Part shown: piece after piece, positions 23,354 through 37,572 of the stretch
How positions within the stretch are numbered: the stretch's first letter is position 1
Layout: every line of letters begins with the position of its first letter
Assembly: GCA_004154925.1 (NCBI GenBank)
Contig: QJNS01000752.1
Coordinates: 372,001-436,000, forward strand
Source: Monosporascus cannonballus
Taxonomy: Eukaryota > Ascomycota > Sordariomycetes > Xylariales
Reading direction: 5' to 3'
Length of the DNA: 64,000 nucleotides
The notes under the pieces: model-generated
Databases searched by the model: none
Seen by the model: only the letters and a program-made list of their open reading frames with translations
Told to the model about the DNA's origin: nothing
Position numbers and translations under genes: made by a program

Positions 23354-23543
23354 TGTGACAGGCACAATACGTAGGTTGAACGGAGGCACGGCCCAATAAA
23401 GGTTTATATTCAAGGTAAGGAAGGAAGGGAAGAAATAGCTAGCCACCAGCAAGGTAGCTGCTCCCTATATATATATGGATAAGCTCGGGCTAAGGAGTTC
23501 GCTTCGTAAGCCCGAACTGCCCTATAGGTTTTAGCCTATAACA
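23354..23543 (-). repeat. 3' LTR of gypsy A (left copy)
   Basis: It is 190 bp, TGTGACAGGC to TATAACA on the + strand. It has a long TA run (about 23,467-23,478) followed by the inverted repeat CTCGGGCT...AGCCCGA, a TATA box plus hairpin layout. Confidence 0.92.
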
Positions 23544-23589
23544 TTACCCCTTTTTTCGCCCTTAAGGAATAACGAAATTATAGCGAGGC

Positions 23590-26500
23590 GGCGGCGGCTT
23601 TATTTATATATTTTTATTTTATCCCTATTCGTATTTTTACGTTTTCGCCGACCCCGTTTTTATTTCCGAATAACCTTTCGAAATTATTAAAGGTAATTAT
23701 ATTTTCGAAATTATTATGTAATTTTTATATTAATTCGGCGTAACTTATTTATTTTACGAATAATTTTTTTCGGTAACCGTAATTTACGTACTTATTTTCA
23801 GCCCTTAATATATATTTTATTATATATTTTTTCCCCTTTTTTTAATATTATCGATAACGGTTAATTATTATTTAAATTTTTATTAAATAATAAATCCCTT
23901 ATTATTAATTTTAAAAGGTTTACGTTAAATTTTCAAAATATTCCTAATTATACGTTTAATTTTATGGTATTATACGATATAATTACAGTAATTTTATATA
24001 TAACGCATATTTAAAATAAAGTTTTAAATAATTACGGGATCATTATTTTATCCGGGCTTAAATTAATATTATAATAACTTAAACGAATTTTGTACCTTTT
24101 CGTAATTTTTTAACGAAATTAATAACTTTTTCCGCTTTAGAAATTAATTGAAAAATTACCGGTATTTTATTAATAGGTTTTATATCGTATCCGTAAATTT
24201 AAAAAAAAAATATTTTGAACGAAAAATTTCTCTTATTAAAGGTTAATTATGTTATCGATAAAAATTCGGCCTAATTATATTATACGTAATTTATACAATA
24301 ACAGAAATACGCGAAAATCTTTTGGTTAACCATTTCCGTAATTCCGTTTATTTAAAAATAAAAAGATATATTAAGTTATATAAATAAATATAGAATTTAT
24401 TTATTTAATTATTCCTTTTATTAAATATTAATTTTAAGATAACCATTTTTATTAAATGATCGTAAAATACCATAAAAAACAAAGGTTCTTTTTTTACTTT
24501 ACCGGTAAATTAATTATAAAATTTACCGAGAAATTTGAATAAAATCGGTTTGGAATAAGTAATAATTATAATAACCTTTTTTTCGTTTTTTTTATACGTA
24601 CAATTTGTTATATACGTTATAATTATAGCAAAAATAACATATATCTTAAGTTTATCTCGGCCAGTAATAAATACAGATTAATATTATTAACATAACGTTT
24701 TTTCCTGGATAACCGGTAATATAAAAATCGTATACCCGTTAAATTAATAACGTCAGGAATAATTTCTAAATAAAAACCTCAATATATTTTTTAAATTATA
24801 AAAAACTTTTAAAATTAAAAAAGCATTCCGTTATAAAAATTTTTACCGCGTTTATAATTAAAGAGAAATTACGTAACTTTTGAGTTAGGGCGGCGTATGT
24901 TATATTTAAGGTTTTATTTTTAATAACTTTTAAATCTTATATTTTTTAAAGGTTTTTTTTGAAAAATATTTTCTTACCGGAAAATATAGCCGATTGTTCG
25001 TTATTATTTTGCTTTAAGTAAGTTACGGTTATTAAAACCTCTTAAATTTACGTCGGTTTATTAAATAAATTTTCCTTTTTAATTAACCGGATTATCCGCC
25101 TTTTAAATTTAACATTTTTTTTACCGCAAAATATATTTTATAATTTGCGAAATATAATATCGGATTAGGTAATTAATTTATTAAGGTAATATTTAAATAC
25201 AAAATTAAAAACGGATAAGAAATTAGCTTATCGAATTATTTTTTAATAAATTTATAAATATTTATAAAATATTGGAAATTTACGTAATTTATTAAAATGA
25301 TAAAAAGGCTAATTAACCTTTAAAGTTTTTTTTTATTCTGTTAATATTTTAACCATAATTAATAACTTTTTATCCTATATTTCGTAGTTATATTTAACTG
25401 GCGATAATTTCTTTAAAAAATACGGAATTAATTATAAATACTTTAATAAATCGAATTAAAATAAGCATTTTTTAATTGCCCAGCCGGAATAATCTGCTTT
25501 TATTACTGTTTCTTTTCGGGGTCCTAATACTTAAAGATAAACGCTATAATAAAAAGCTTTTTAAATCGGTCGAAAACTTATTATTTTTTATTTTTTAATA
25601 AAAACAAATCCTTTTCCTAATTAATCGTAAAAAAGAAACCGTTATTCTGTTAAAATTTTTTATAAAGGTTCGGTAAAAGTTAACAAATGTAATAAAACCT
25701 TTAACCTTTTTTATATTAATAAGGGCCTTTTATTTCCGAATAACGGTTACTTTTTAAAAATTAACTTTTAAACTTATTTTTATTTCGATAATAAATTTTA
25801 GGTATTTCGGTTTTTAAATTACGAATTCCTATTTATCCGGATCCACCTTTAATTATGTTTTCACTAAATGGTAAAATACCAATTTAAATTTGGTTATATA
25901 ATTAGTTCGAAAGCCGGATAAATAAATTAACATATTATCCATATATACAAAACAAAAATCATTAAAATAACGTTTTAACATAATATTAATATAACGTTAA
26001 AAAATAGCTAATATACCGCTAAAGCCGAATAAATATATTAATGATTCGAAAAACCCAAAACGTGTACGGAACGCAATTTTCTATTTATTTCCTTAACGGA
26101 TACGTAATTAATAAAAGGCCGTTCGAACGTCGAATTTCGTAAATTACCGGATTTGTAATAAGGCTTATAAAGTTTTTTTATTAGCAGAAAAAAATAACGG
26201 TTTTATTTCGTAATCTTATTTAATTCCTTATAATTTATACAAAATTATAAACCTTTATTAAATTTTCTTACGAATAATATTAAGGCATTTATAAAAACGT
26301 TATTAGCCCAAATCCAATTTTTATTAAATAGGTTTATAAATATTTTATATAAAATTAATAATTTTTTTAATATCCCCTATAAAGATGTTTATAAAATTGC
26401 TTTTTTTAACTTAAAATATTTATTTTCAGGTTTATCGTTACGTCGTTATTATTATAATAAAATAATAATAACGAATTTTCGTTGTTTGCAAAAAGTTTCG

Positions 26501-28590
26501 AAATTTCCGTACTTTTTAAAAAAAAACGTTTCGTTATATCCTTAAAAGTTAATTACAGTTTTACCTTTAAGGCCTTATTAATATCTTTTATAAAGATTAC
26601 GAATAATTATGTTTTATATTTTTTATAGCAGCTTTGCCGCATTATTACTGCAAACGTTATAACCGCTATTAAGCGGGCTTTTTTGTACTTTTATAATTAC
26701 TCCTTTAAGCGGTCCTTAAGTTCTTTATCGAACTATCTTTTTCGCGTAATATAAGCGCGGTAACGTTATCCGTAAAACGGATAAACCGTTCTTTCGTTTC
26801 GTATATAATATTATTATATTTTATTTAAGGTTTTCCTAAAATAAAAAGGTAAAATAAATCTTTAATTACGTACCTCTAAATTCGTTTTAAATAACCGTTT
26901 AAGTTTATATTAACGTAAGTAATTTTTTGAATCGTAACTATTATAAACTTATTATTTTTCGTTAATTTTAATTAACGAGATATAATAAATATACGTTATA
27001 ACTTTAAACGGAAAATTAGCCGTTAATTAAACACGGAATAACAAATATATTTATTATCGACTAGAACGTTTATATATATAATATTATTAATTAAGGCGTT
27101 TAATATAAAAAGGATATTATTTAATTTATTATTAATTTCTTGCAATTTTTTCTTTATTATATTTCCTTTTTATTAACAACTTTTAACAAAGGTTTTTTTT
27201 AAAACTTTCGTTATCCGAATTATTATCCTTATTAACGGCATCCCGTAAATTTATTATTACAATTTCCGTCCTAACTGGATAAAATCGTTTTACAGATTTA
27301 TATTTAAGGTATTCCTAACTTAAATAATTCTTAATAACGTAACGGAAATATTACCCTTTCCGTTTCCGAACTTTTATTTCGTTATCGGAAAATTATTTCG
27401 CATAAAGCCCGTTATCCAAACCTTATTCCGAATTATTCCCGGATTAATTTTTTCGATTATCCCGTTGTTAATTTATAAGTTTAAAAATTAATATAATTTA
27501 TTATATAACGTTTATTATAAGTATATTCCCTTAAACGTTTATTATTTCAGCCGGTTCATTAATTTGCCCGAAGTATTATTATTAATTAACCGTTTCGTTT
27601 TTTTTACCGGAATACCAAATTATTATTTTTTTATTTATATAATAATCGCATAAAACTTTTAAATAATTAATTACTTTTTTTACTTTACGTACCTAATAAT
27701 TATAATTATTATAAAATATGTTTTTCGTAATTAATGCGTTACGAAATTACGTATTAATATTAGCATTTAAGGAAATTACCTTAATTATTAAAGGTTACGT
27801 TAAACCTTTATATTCGGCTAATTTAAATTCAAAATCCAATAAATAATCCTAAAACCGTTAATTATTACCCTGCTTTATATATTATAATTATTTTTCAGCG
27901 GAATATATTATTTGCTTATTTTCGAATTACCTTTTTATATAAAAAAGAAATTATTAACGTCAAAATCCTTTTATAATTTTCTTATTTCGAACCAATAATT
28001 AAATTATAATTATATTTCGGTAAGCATAAATATTATAATACTTATGTAAATTATTATAAAAAAACCGGAAATAAATTAATTTTCTTTTATTTTCATACAG
28101 AATATGGCAAAAAACAAATAAAACCTTTTTTATGTCCCGTTTTATAAAGGTTATTTTATAGGTTTACAATTCGTTTTTACAAATACGTTATTAAGCGGGG
28201 GGCCTATTATAAATTTTTAATAAGGCGGGTCTTATCTTATAAGGGCTTTTTCTTTTTCCGTTTTCGTAAAAAAATATTTTTTTACTTTCGTCGTCCAATT
28301 AAGCAGGTTATTTATCGTTTTATTACGGTTAAAAATTAATTTTGTAAATTTTTCTTATTATATATTAAACTTTTAAAATATATTTACAAACGATTAGTAT
28401 TATATGTTTTTCTTAATAATTCCGGACGAAATTAATATTGTAAATTCGCCTATGATTTCGTCGGTTATGTTACTTTGCAATTACCTCGCTGTAAGATTTT
28501 TTGGCTTATTATCCGTAACCAAGATATCCTTAAAAAACGTTTCGTTTTTATCTAGTTTCCTGGAAATTGTAATAAGTTATAACTTTAAAT
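23590..28590 (-). pseudogene. gypsy A gag-pol remnant
   Basis: The - strand translation shows reverse transcriptase at about 25,860-25,970, where the reverse complement gives 'FVYMDNMLIYLS' (catalytic block with Asp-Asp changed to Asp-Asn). At about 23,600-23,760 it gives 'YAELI-KLHNNFE', which resembles the end of a chromodomain. The rest is too mutated to place boundaries. The + strand frame at 28,404-28,598 is antisense to the start of this element and is not called. Confidence 0.75.
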
Positions 28591-28593
28591 ATA

Positions 28594-28783
28594 TGTAACG
28601 GATATAATACGTAAGTTAAACGGAAGTACGGCCCAACAAAGGTTTATATTTAAGATAAGAAGGGAAAGGGAGAAATAGGTAGCCACTAGTAAGGTGGCTG
28701 CTTCCTATATATATATGGGTGAGCTCGGGCTAAGGAGCTCGCTTCGTAAGCCCGAGCTGCCCTATAGACTTTAGCCTGTAACA
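28594..28783 (-). repeat. 5' LTR of gypsy A (right copy)
   Basis: It is 190 bp, the same length as the left copy. It has the same TATA run and a perfect AGCTCGGGCT/AGCCCGAGCT inverted repeat. The two copies differ chiefly by transitions. Confidence 0.92.
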
Positions 28784-30639
28784 TAAATTTCTTAATCAAC
28801 TTTAACGTTTTTCGTAATAGAACTCCTTATAAATTTACAGGCTATTAACGTTATTATCGAATATAAATTAAAAAGGTTTACGCTCCTAAATATCTGTTCC
28901 GATTTCCAAATGAGAAATCGTAAGGTTAATTTCGTTAATTTATATTTACCGAAAATTAATAAAAGTTTCTTAGCCGTAGAAAGGTATTTCGATATCATAA
29001 GCAAAAGTATACAAAAAATTACGTTTATTATACCGTCAAGGAAATTTAATACCTTCCTTTTAAAAAATTATTTATATATTCCTAAAATGCATACCAACCT
29101 AATTTCATACAAACTTTTTTAGCAGGCTGGGATTATTGGAATTACAAAACCAACGTTGTATATCATAAGGCGTTAAATACGAAAATGGCTAAAATTAATT
29201 AAATCGAACGCCAGCCTATTATATATTACGTTAAAGTAACGTCGAAAAACGACAAGAACGATACTATTCCAACAGCCTTTGCAGCAGCTAAAAAAAACCT
29301 ACTATTACCGTTCCGAAAGACGAAAATAACCCAAAGAATAAAGTTATTTTCGAAACCGAAAACGACGATTTCGTTTCGGAACTCCTAATTCAAAATTCCT
29401 ACTTCCTAAAATAATCCTACAGCAAATGTTTTATAATAATAACTCCAGGTTTCCTTTAAAGCCTTTAAAAAAAGACGTTACGTTATGATACCGAAAACTT
29501 ACATACCTAGGTCTACGCGCCCTCGAGAAAATAATACAAGCAATTACCGGAACGAAAATTCATTTGCCATTAACAATTTAATGCCAGAACTGCCAGGTTA
29601 TTAAGGCGCGGAAGAAAATATCGGGGAAATAACCAGTTAAGGAAAATAAACCTTTTAATACGATATACGTTAATTTTTTCGAATTTAACAACGCTTTCGA
29701 CGGGCGTACAAAAGCATTAATTATTGCCTATATAGTTATTAGAGCTGGGATTAATTATACTTTAAAACCGAAAAAATATGCTTTAATTACCTTCATAAAC
29801 GTAATAGTTTTCCGTAAAAGATAATTTTATATCAAAATTTAAACGATCGTATTAAACGACAAGATGTCTTTCGGAAATAAGCTCCGAAAATAGCTTTTTG
29901 ATATAGATATCTTTTATAAGTCTTTGCCTCTATATATCAAAAAGCCCGTAGGCGCGCAGGAATACGCCGGGGGCGTAATTATTACGAAAACGCATTATCT
30001 GATTATTAGCAGTAATCTTTTTTTCGACCTATAGCCGAAAGCTGTAAAAATAACTATATATATTACTAATTGCATATCTATCTAAACTCTAAGCTGAAAA
30101 ATCCCCATTTAAATTTTTAACGAATAGCTAATTAAAAAAGATAAAATACCTATTCTCGAAAAAGGCCTAAAGGCGAACGTAGCGAATATCATGTTTTTCG
30201 GATTAAAAGCTTATACGCTTACGGAAGTTATCCGATAAAGTGCAAAACGCCCGAAAAAGATAGATCCCAGGGCGTATATCGGGCACCTTATAGGATACGT
30301 AATTAATAACATATATCGGGTATGGATATTTTCGCAATAATGCGTTATTATCGTTAGAGATGTTACTTTCGACGAAACGAAAAAGTATTAGGGCGAATAA
30401 AAGAAATTTCGTTCGAAATCGCGGAACTAAACGACCAGATCGATAATATCTTTATTCCACCTACAGCAATAACTTTCCTAAGAACGTTTAAAATTATCTT
30501 TAGCAACAATTCCTTAAAGACAGATATCGTTAAGGGGGTAAATAATTCGACAAAACAAAACGAGCCTGAAAAGATTATTTACAATACCATTATAATGGCC
30601 ATAAATTCCCTTATTTAGAAATTTTTATAAAAAGCTAGG
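28784..30639 (+). pseudogene. Copia F protease/integrase remnant
   Basis: The frame at 28,910-29,122 reads 'FLLKNYLYIPKMHTNLISYK', the GAG-pre-integrase block that follows copia protease ('L-NVLYVPKL-TNLIS'). Integrase continues to about 30,440, where 'SAKRPKKIDPRAYIGHLIGY' and 'VRDVTFDET' match the copia integrase C-terminal block ('R-...-GY ... RDV-F-E'). Stops and the G-to-A pattern show RIP. The coding sequence is broken at 30,639 by gypsy B and resumes at 37,573. The - strand frame at 28,792-29,004 is a shadow. Confidence 0.85.
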
Positions 30640-31061
30640 TATGACGGCTAGGGGGTTTAACCAACTATTAAACCTTAGTCGTACAGGTTTATGTTAACAT
30701 AAGTATCGTAAGAAATTAAGTAATAAATATAATAATATATTACGTTTCGTAATACCAAATATACTTTAAGTAATAATATTATATTACAAACGGTTAATAT
30801 TTATAACTATTATAAGTTAAAAGTATTTAAATTATGGAAATAATAAATATATATATTTTTATTTTGGCTTAAAATGTTTAAACGGCTTAAACCTTTAAAC
30901 CCGTTAAGCTTTTTAAGCTTTTTTGTCAGCTTAAAGGGCTTAAGGTGTTTGGCGCCTTAAAACCTTTGAACTGATTACGTAATATCTTGGCGGCAGTCAG
31001 GGTTTATCTTTTTCGTAATCCCGATCGTCCGCAAAAAAGCCAAAACCGTTAGATTATAATA
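30640..31061 (-). repeat. 3' LTR of gypsy B (left copy)
   Basis: It is 422 bp. The U3 contains many CTTAA/TTAAG motifs arranged as inverted repeats around a GGCGCC core (about 30,880-30,975). Confidence 0.9.
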
Positions 31062-31229
31062 CGATCTCCTTTTTCCTAGGATCTTTGTTTTTAAAGATCA
31101 AATTATTTGTTTATTAGTTCTGAGACGTAATTTTTCTTTTTTTATATTTATTATATCGGGTGGCGTTAAAAAATCTTATTTTCGTACACGTATTAACGTT
31201 TATATTTTTTTAGAACGTATTTAACGTTT

Positions 31230-31720
31230 TAATTTTAAAATAACTATGTATTTTTACTATAAAAAGAAAAATATAAAGTACAAAGTTATTCGGGGTTTTT
31301 TAAAATATGCGTATTATATCTATTATAACGGTCCTTATAATATTTTCGGCCTTTTAGAAATTAAATATCAAAAGTTTTGAGATAAAAAAAATTATTTGGA
31401 ATATAAAAAAAGCAGATTTGCGAAACGCTGCGAACGGTTGCTAACAAACTGGACCGTTTGCAAAAACAAAGGCGGTTATTTTGTTATCGTAATATCGAAA
31501 TACTCCGTTAAAACATTAAAGGTACGAAAGCTATAAAAGAATTCGAACGCCCAAAAAAGGAACAAAAACAGTTAAAGGCTGCCGTTAGAATTGTTATATT
31601 AACGCAGGCCGCGGCCGACTGGCCCGATATCTCGGCTATTAATTAGTTAACTATTAATTAGGACGCGCTTATCGTTATTAGTAAAAGTTTTTCAGTAGGC
31701 GTTAGGCGCCAATAAGATAT
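31230..31720 (+). pseudogene. Antisense Cys-rich ORF of gypsy B
   Basis: The + strand frame, opposite to pol, reads 'ITMYFYYKKKNIKYKVIRGF' and then 'LKYAYYIYYNGPYNIFGLLE'. Restoring RIP-type Tyr to Cys in thought gives the same two-part Cys pattern as in elements K and I (this is an inference). After a frame change it continues with the Lys/Glu-rich 'ERPKKEQKQLKAAV' and the acidic 'ADWPDISAIN' tail, which parallels 'IDWLDIPATN' in element K. Confidence 0.5.
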
Positions 31721-34700
31721 TTGGCAGGTTCCCAAATATTTTCGGAATCCGGGTTCTTTTTCCATTTAATTAGGTACTAAGTAAATCTATTTTATTTTCG
31801 TATGTCAAAAATTCTCTTTATTTTATAAACTTATTCGTCTTTTATTTTTATATCGTTTTATACCATATATATCTAAATTATATTTGTCGTTAATGCGAAT
31901 AAAAAAACGTAAAGAATTAAATAGAATTTAACATTTAGTAAAGGTTTTAATTAATAATTATTTTTTAAGATTTTTTGGTAATTTTGTATAAACCGATATA
32001 TTTGAAATCGAGCTTTTTGTTAGGTCGTTTTGTTTACATATTTTTGGTAACGAAGAAAATCGTTTTTCTTTTTTCTAAAATTGATTTTTTTAACTTTTTC
32101 TAGTTATAATACTTATGTATTTGATTACGTACGGATTTTAGTTTTATTTTTATTTTTTAATATAACTATTAAAATTATTTTGACGTAAAAACTACCTTAA
32201 TATTAAATAAACCGTTATTACGTACATTTTTATAAATTTTTAAAATAAAACCAAAATTTGCATTTACAAATATTATTTTGATATTTTCGTAATAATTGAT
32301 ATTATAAATTAACTAGGCAATAAGTAAATTTTAACTTAATTATGTTGTTCGTAATTAACATAATAATATAGGTAAAGTTTTAAAATTTAATTCGTTCGTT
32401 TTATTTATCCATTTATTTAAGGTTTAAATGCGTTAAATAATTTGTGATTTAAGCCCATCCATATTATTAAACTTTGCCAAAACTTAAATACAAATATTAT
32501 TCCTTTATTTAAAATAACTTCTATTAATAATCGGTATATATTAAAAATAAATCTAAAGAAAATATTTACCAGTTGTTTGACGTTTATATCCTCGTAATAT
32601 AATAAAAAATAAGAAAATTGCGTGAATTAATCGTCGATTACAAAAATACTTTTATTATATATTTCCGTAATTAAATTTTTCAATATAAGAAATTTGGTAA
32701 TAAAATCGAATAAAAATAAATACTATGGTCGTTTTACCATTAATAATAACTATAATTTTTTATAAAGCTTCTATCATCGGGTTTTTATTTTGGCGGAAAT
32801 ATCGTATTACCGTATAATTTTTTATACCGTTAATTTTATTTTAAAAAAAGAATATATATGTTAAAACCGTTCTAAGGTTTTATAAATCCTTGGATATCCG
32901 TCTAACTAATATTCGTATATACTTCGTATTAAATTCTTTTGGCATTTTTCTAAAATTTATATCTTATTTAATTTTTAATCTTTTAGAAAACTGTCCTTAT
33001 ACCGTTAAACTTTCTAATATATATCGAAAAGTACTATCCGAATTATCGCAATTTGTTACAGGCGTAAATATCTTATTTTAATAATATGAAAAATTATATC
33101 CTTAATTTGAACTAATTTTTTAAAGGTTTAGTTTCTTACTTAAAATATTTAATCCGTTATCTTCTAAACCTTTCTTAAAGATAATAACGAAATCGAAATT
33201 CGCTAATTTTTCCGCATAACGAAATTATCGTTTTGAAAATTTTTTAATCGTAATAAATTAGATAAAACTTTGATAATCTATATAAATCTTAATTTGACAT
33301 AAGTTTACTTTTTAGAAAATACTTAAACTTTTGAAATGCTATAATAATGGCCATAAATTCCTTATCTAGAATACTATAAGTAAATTCAATTCTTTTTAAT
33401 TTATATAAAAAGAATATAATAAAATATAATTTATCTTAATTATTTCGTTATCCGATTATTACGCTTAATACGTAATTTAAAATATCGGTTTTTAATTTAA
33501 TAAAGCGGTTTAGGTCGTACATAATTAATATTAACTTGTTAATAATTATATCCTTAACATTCTAAAACGTTTTTTCTCTACCTGGCATTTATTTAAAAGA
33601 AATTTATAAAATTCGTTAAAAATATAATTATTTTACTAAATTTCGAATAAATTTTCTATAATAGTTAGCGAATTTAAGGAATACCTATATCTTATTAATC
33701 ATCGTTAACATTTGTTATTTTATAATTATAACGATATTCTTAGGGTTTATTCTAATATATTCTAGGATAATAATATGTCCCAAATATTTTATTTCTTATA
33801 CGTAAAATTAACCTTTTTCTACGTTAATAAATAACCTTATATTTAATAAAACTTAAAAAACGTTATAAATATATTTTATGTATACTTTTTCCGTTTTTTG
33901 AAAAATAAAAACGTCGTCCAAATAGCAAAAGACAAAAATATCGAGGTATTTTTGTAATATATAATTAACTATTCGTTAAAAAGTTATTAATACGTTTATA
34001 AATCCTATTAACGTAATCAAATATTTAAATAATCCGTATTTTATTCTAAATGTTATTTTTTATTCGTATTTTTTTAAAAAATTTAATAAGGTTATATTTA
34101 TTTTTAATATTCAATGTTAAAAACATTACTTCCGTAAAATTAATTATTTAATTCTGTAATTAGGGATAATAATTTTTAACTTTTAATAATAATATCATTT
34201 AATTATCGATAATTAAATATAAATTATATTTTTTATCCTTTTTAAATACGAAAAACATAAAATATTTTGCTAATAACTTCTAAAGTCAAATCCATCCTTT
34301 TTGTAACCGATTTTTTACGTATTTTCTAAAAGTACGAAATTCGTTTCCGTTAAAATTATAAATAAGGTAAAACTTCGTCGAAAATCCTTCCTTAAAAACA
34401 ACTTCATAATCTTATTCGTTTTATTTTCATAATTTTATATAAAACTTCTTTTTTCGAAAAACTATTCAGATTTATAATATGATAATAATATATTAATTTA
34501 ACCTTTTGATTATTAAAATTATTATCTTAAATCGTTACTTTATTCCTTTAATTTCGCTTTAATAATAATAACAATACGTTATATTTTTATGTAAAATTTA
34601 TTCTTTTAATATATTTTGTTCCTTTAAGTAATACGGTTTTTATCGTATTTTTATGCCTGCATTCGTCGCCATTTTCGATAGAATATTTAAATTTCAATTT

Positions 34701-37100
34701 TTTTAATCCGTTAATAAAATATAAAATAAACCATACCTGGCTAATTCTTTTATCAATTAAAATTCCGTACTGGCCTATTCATAATAAATTTAAAACTATA
34801 TCGTAATTTTTAAATAAAACGATATCGAAATTAATTATTTAATATCGTTTTTGGATAAAAATTTCAAAATAATTAATTTCGCGTAAAAACTTCTCGTTAT
34901 TATAAGCAAATTCCTAACTTTCAATATTCGTCGTTATATAAGATTTTAACTTATATCTTTATAATAATTTAAGCTTATTAATTACGTTTAATACAATATA
35001 ATTCTCGCTTAACGCTCCGTAATTTACTATTACGGTATACCAATATATTCCGATTTATATGTCTAAGGTAATAAAATTATTCACGGTTTTTATTATTACG
35101 TTTAAAGCCTTTTTTAGGAATTTTTTAAATTTTTTCAAATTTTGTTATTTTGCGGCTTTTTTATAAATAACCTTTTTCTTTTAATTCTTATTCGATTTTA
35201 TCGAACCTTATTTATATTTTGATATTTAACGCGTTAAAATGATATATTTGTCATTATTGTTAACATGTTATTCCTTTAAATTATATTAATTATTTTTAAG
35301 TTTGGTTTAACTTTTTTCTTATGGAATAAATTGTTTTTTCATATTTTTAATTATATCTTATTATATATCGTACAAATTATCGTTTTAAACTTTTTCTATA
35401 AATTAACGTATTTTTAATAACTTCTTTTTCGTAAGAATTTATAATAAATACTAATTAAAAATAAAAAGGCCTGTAATAATATTTTAACTATACTTTTCTA
35501 TTATTTGCTAAAATACTTTTTTCCCGTTTAATAATTGTATTATTAATAAGAATAACAAAATAATTTCTATAATATTATTTTTTTTCGGGCCAGCTTTTTA
35601 ATTCGGCCAATTATTAAATATCTTTTGAGATTAGCGATCGAAAATATCGATATTATTATTTATCGTTTGTATTATTTCCGATATAATTTTAAAAATCCAA
35701 TCGTTTATAATATATACGAATAATTCGTCCGTAAATATATTATTTCCATTTTTCGCAATTGGGATATTTTCGTAGTTAACAATATATAGCATGCATTCTG
35801 CCGTATCGATAAGGAGTTCCAAGAGAGATTTTTTCTGTTTAATCTTAATATTCGCGTAATTATCCTTCTAATATATCTTATTATGCTCGCGATATTTATT
35901 AAGCCAGTTTCTTAGTTTTTCGTATTCCCTGTTATATTTTTTGCTATAGGGGAACTGGTATATATTTAGGCTAAATTACAATAATAGGTTTACGTCCATT
36001 TTTCTGGTTTTCTTTGGATTATTTCTTAAGTACAAGTTTTTAATTATTTTAATAAGGTTTCTTAGGTACCTTATATTATGCTACCTTATGTCCTATTTTA
36101 TTATAAATAAAGCATTTAATTTAACGCTAATCCTTTTTATAAATAACTCCTAATTATATAGGCCCTAGTGTTATGCCGTAAAAAATATTATTACGTCGAA
36201 AAACGCTAGTATTAGCCGTATATCGAAGTTTGTTATCATTATGTCCTTTAATACCTTTAATATATTATAAATATTATCGATCGTTAATCTTAATTGCCAT
36301 AACCATATAATCCGACAAATAATTTGATTAATCGAACTTAAAAGGTTTTTTTTATATTTTCTTTTTTAGGCCGTCGAAAAATCTAGGTATTAATATTTTT
36401 TATCCTTAATTTAACTTAAAAGTTAATTAAATGAACATATTGCCGTAATTAGATATTGGTTATTTTTATTATAATTATTAAATCTATATTTCGGCTTTTA
36501 TTTTTTTTTTTTATTCCGAAAACTTTCGTTAATATTTGCTTAAATCGTTTGTAATCTTTATAATTTCGTACTATTTCCGGGTTACGTTCTTCGATTAATA
36601 AAATAACGTACTTTCTTATAACGAACTTAAACCAAATAATTACGTTTCCGATAAATTGTTTAATTACAAACTTAATTCGCATAATAAACGTAATAAATGG
36701 AATAAAACAATATCCAAAATATATTCGGCATTAAGTTAAAAATAATTATAACTTAATCGAAGTTCCGTCGAAATAGTTTAGCTTAGAAAATTTAAGAACC
36801 TTGTCTAATTGCTTAATAGTATTCAACTGGATAACCTGGCTTGCTTAAAAAGGTTTTCCGATTTCGGAAACTTTTCTCTTCTTTTTAAACTTCTTATAGG
36901 CGGCTTAAAAGAACGTTATAAGATCATTATTATCTTTTTCGAGCTAAATAATGCACTTATTTAAAGCATTAGGCGTCGGAGAACTTTTTCGCAAAAAAGG
37001 CGAGGTTATTCCTTTTCTGATTTTATTTCAGTGTCCGGATTATAAGGGATCTAGTAAATGGGCTATTCGGGCCGTTTACTAATAAACATAATGTCGGCGA
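31700..37100 (-). pseudogene. gypsy B gag-pol remnant
   Basis: On the - strand, reverse transcriptase is at about 33,890-33,945, where the reverse complement gives 'IFVFCYLDDVFIFQK' with the catalytic Asp-Asp intact. Upstream of it (higher coordinates) are gag remains; the open - strand frames 35,631-35,822 and 36,449-36,682 ('FIGNVIIWFKFVIRKYVILL') fall there. The latter aligns with the gag starts of elements E and G. RNase H, integrase and chromodomain are at lower coordinates. It is inactive. Confidence 0.8.
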
Positions 37101-37145
37101 TATTACTTAAAGTTTAACGGTATTACTAAATAAAAGCTTATAACG

Positions 37146-37567
37146 TATAACGGCTAAAAGGTTTAACTAATTACTAAACTTTAATTGTACGGATTTATGT
37201 TAACAGAAATATTGTTAAAAATTAAGTAATAAATATAATAACGTATTATATTTTATAATACCAAAAATACTTTAAATAACGATATTATATTATAAACGAT
37301 TAATATTAATAAATAATATATGCTAAAATTATTTATTTTTTAAAAATAATAAACATATATATTTTCGTTTTGTCTTAAGGTATTTAAACGGCTTAAACCT
37401 TTAAGCCTGTTAAGCCCTTTAAGCTTTTTTGCCGGCTTAAAGGGCTTAAGGTGCTTGGCGCCTTGAAAGCTTTAAGCTAATTACGTAATATCTTGGCGGC
37501 GGTCGGGATTTATTTTCTTCGTAATCCCGACCGTCTGCAAAGAAGCCAAGACCGTTAGGTCATAACA
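37146..37567 (-). repeat. 5' LTR of gypsy B (right copy)
   Basis: It is 422 bp, equal in length to the left copy. Its outer end retains 'ACCGTTAGGTCATAACA' before the duplicated CTAGG. Confidence 0.9.
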
Positions 37568-37572
37568 CTAGG

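Larger units (their letters stand above)
23354..28783 (-). mobile_element. Ty3/gypsy element 'A' of a distinct family, RIP-dead
   Basis: LTRs of 190 bp (23,354-23,543; 28,594-28,783) are flanked by TSD TAAAT (23,349-23,353; 28,784-28,788). The LTRs are unrelated to those of the other gypsy elements. The polypurine tract is the reverse complement of 'ttaccccttttttcgc' at 23,544. Pol lies on the - strand. Length is 5430 bp, shorter than the other gypsy copies. Confidence 0.93.
30640..37567 (-). mobile_element. Ty3/gypsy chromovirus 'B', complete but RIP-dead
   Basis: LTRs of 422 bp (30,640-31,061; 37,146-37,567) lie within TSD CTAGG (30,635-30,639; 37,568-37,572). The purine tract (reverse complement of 31,062-31,078) adjoins the left LTR, so the element is on the - strand. 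Its LTR start on the coding strand (TGTTATGACCTAACGGTC) matches element J at 60,724. Confidence 0.93.

Noticed and set aside
28404..29004. Small frames around the right end of gypsy A as genes
   Set aside because: They cover the start of a - strand element or are antisense to copia integrase and have no support of their own.
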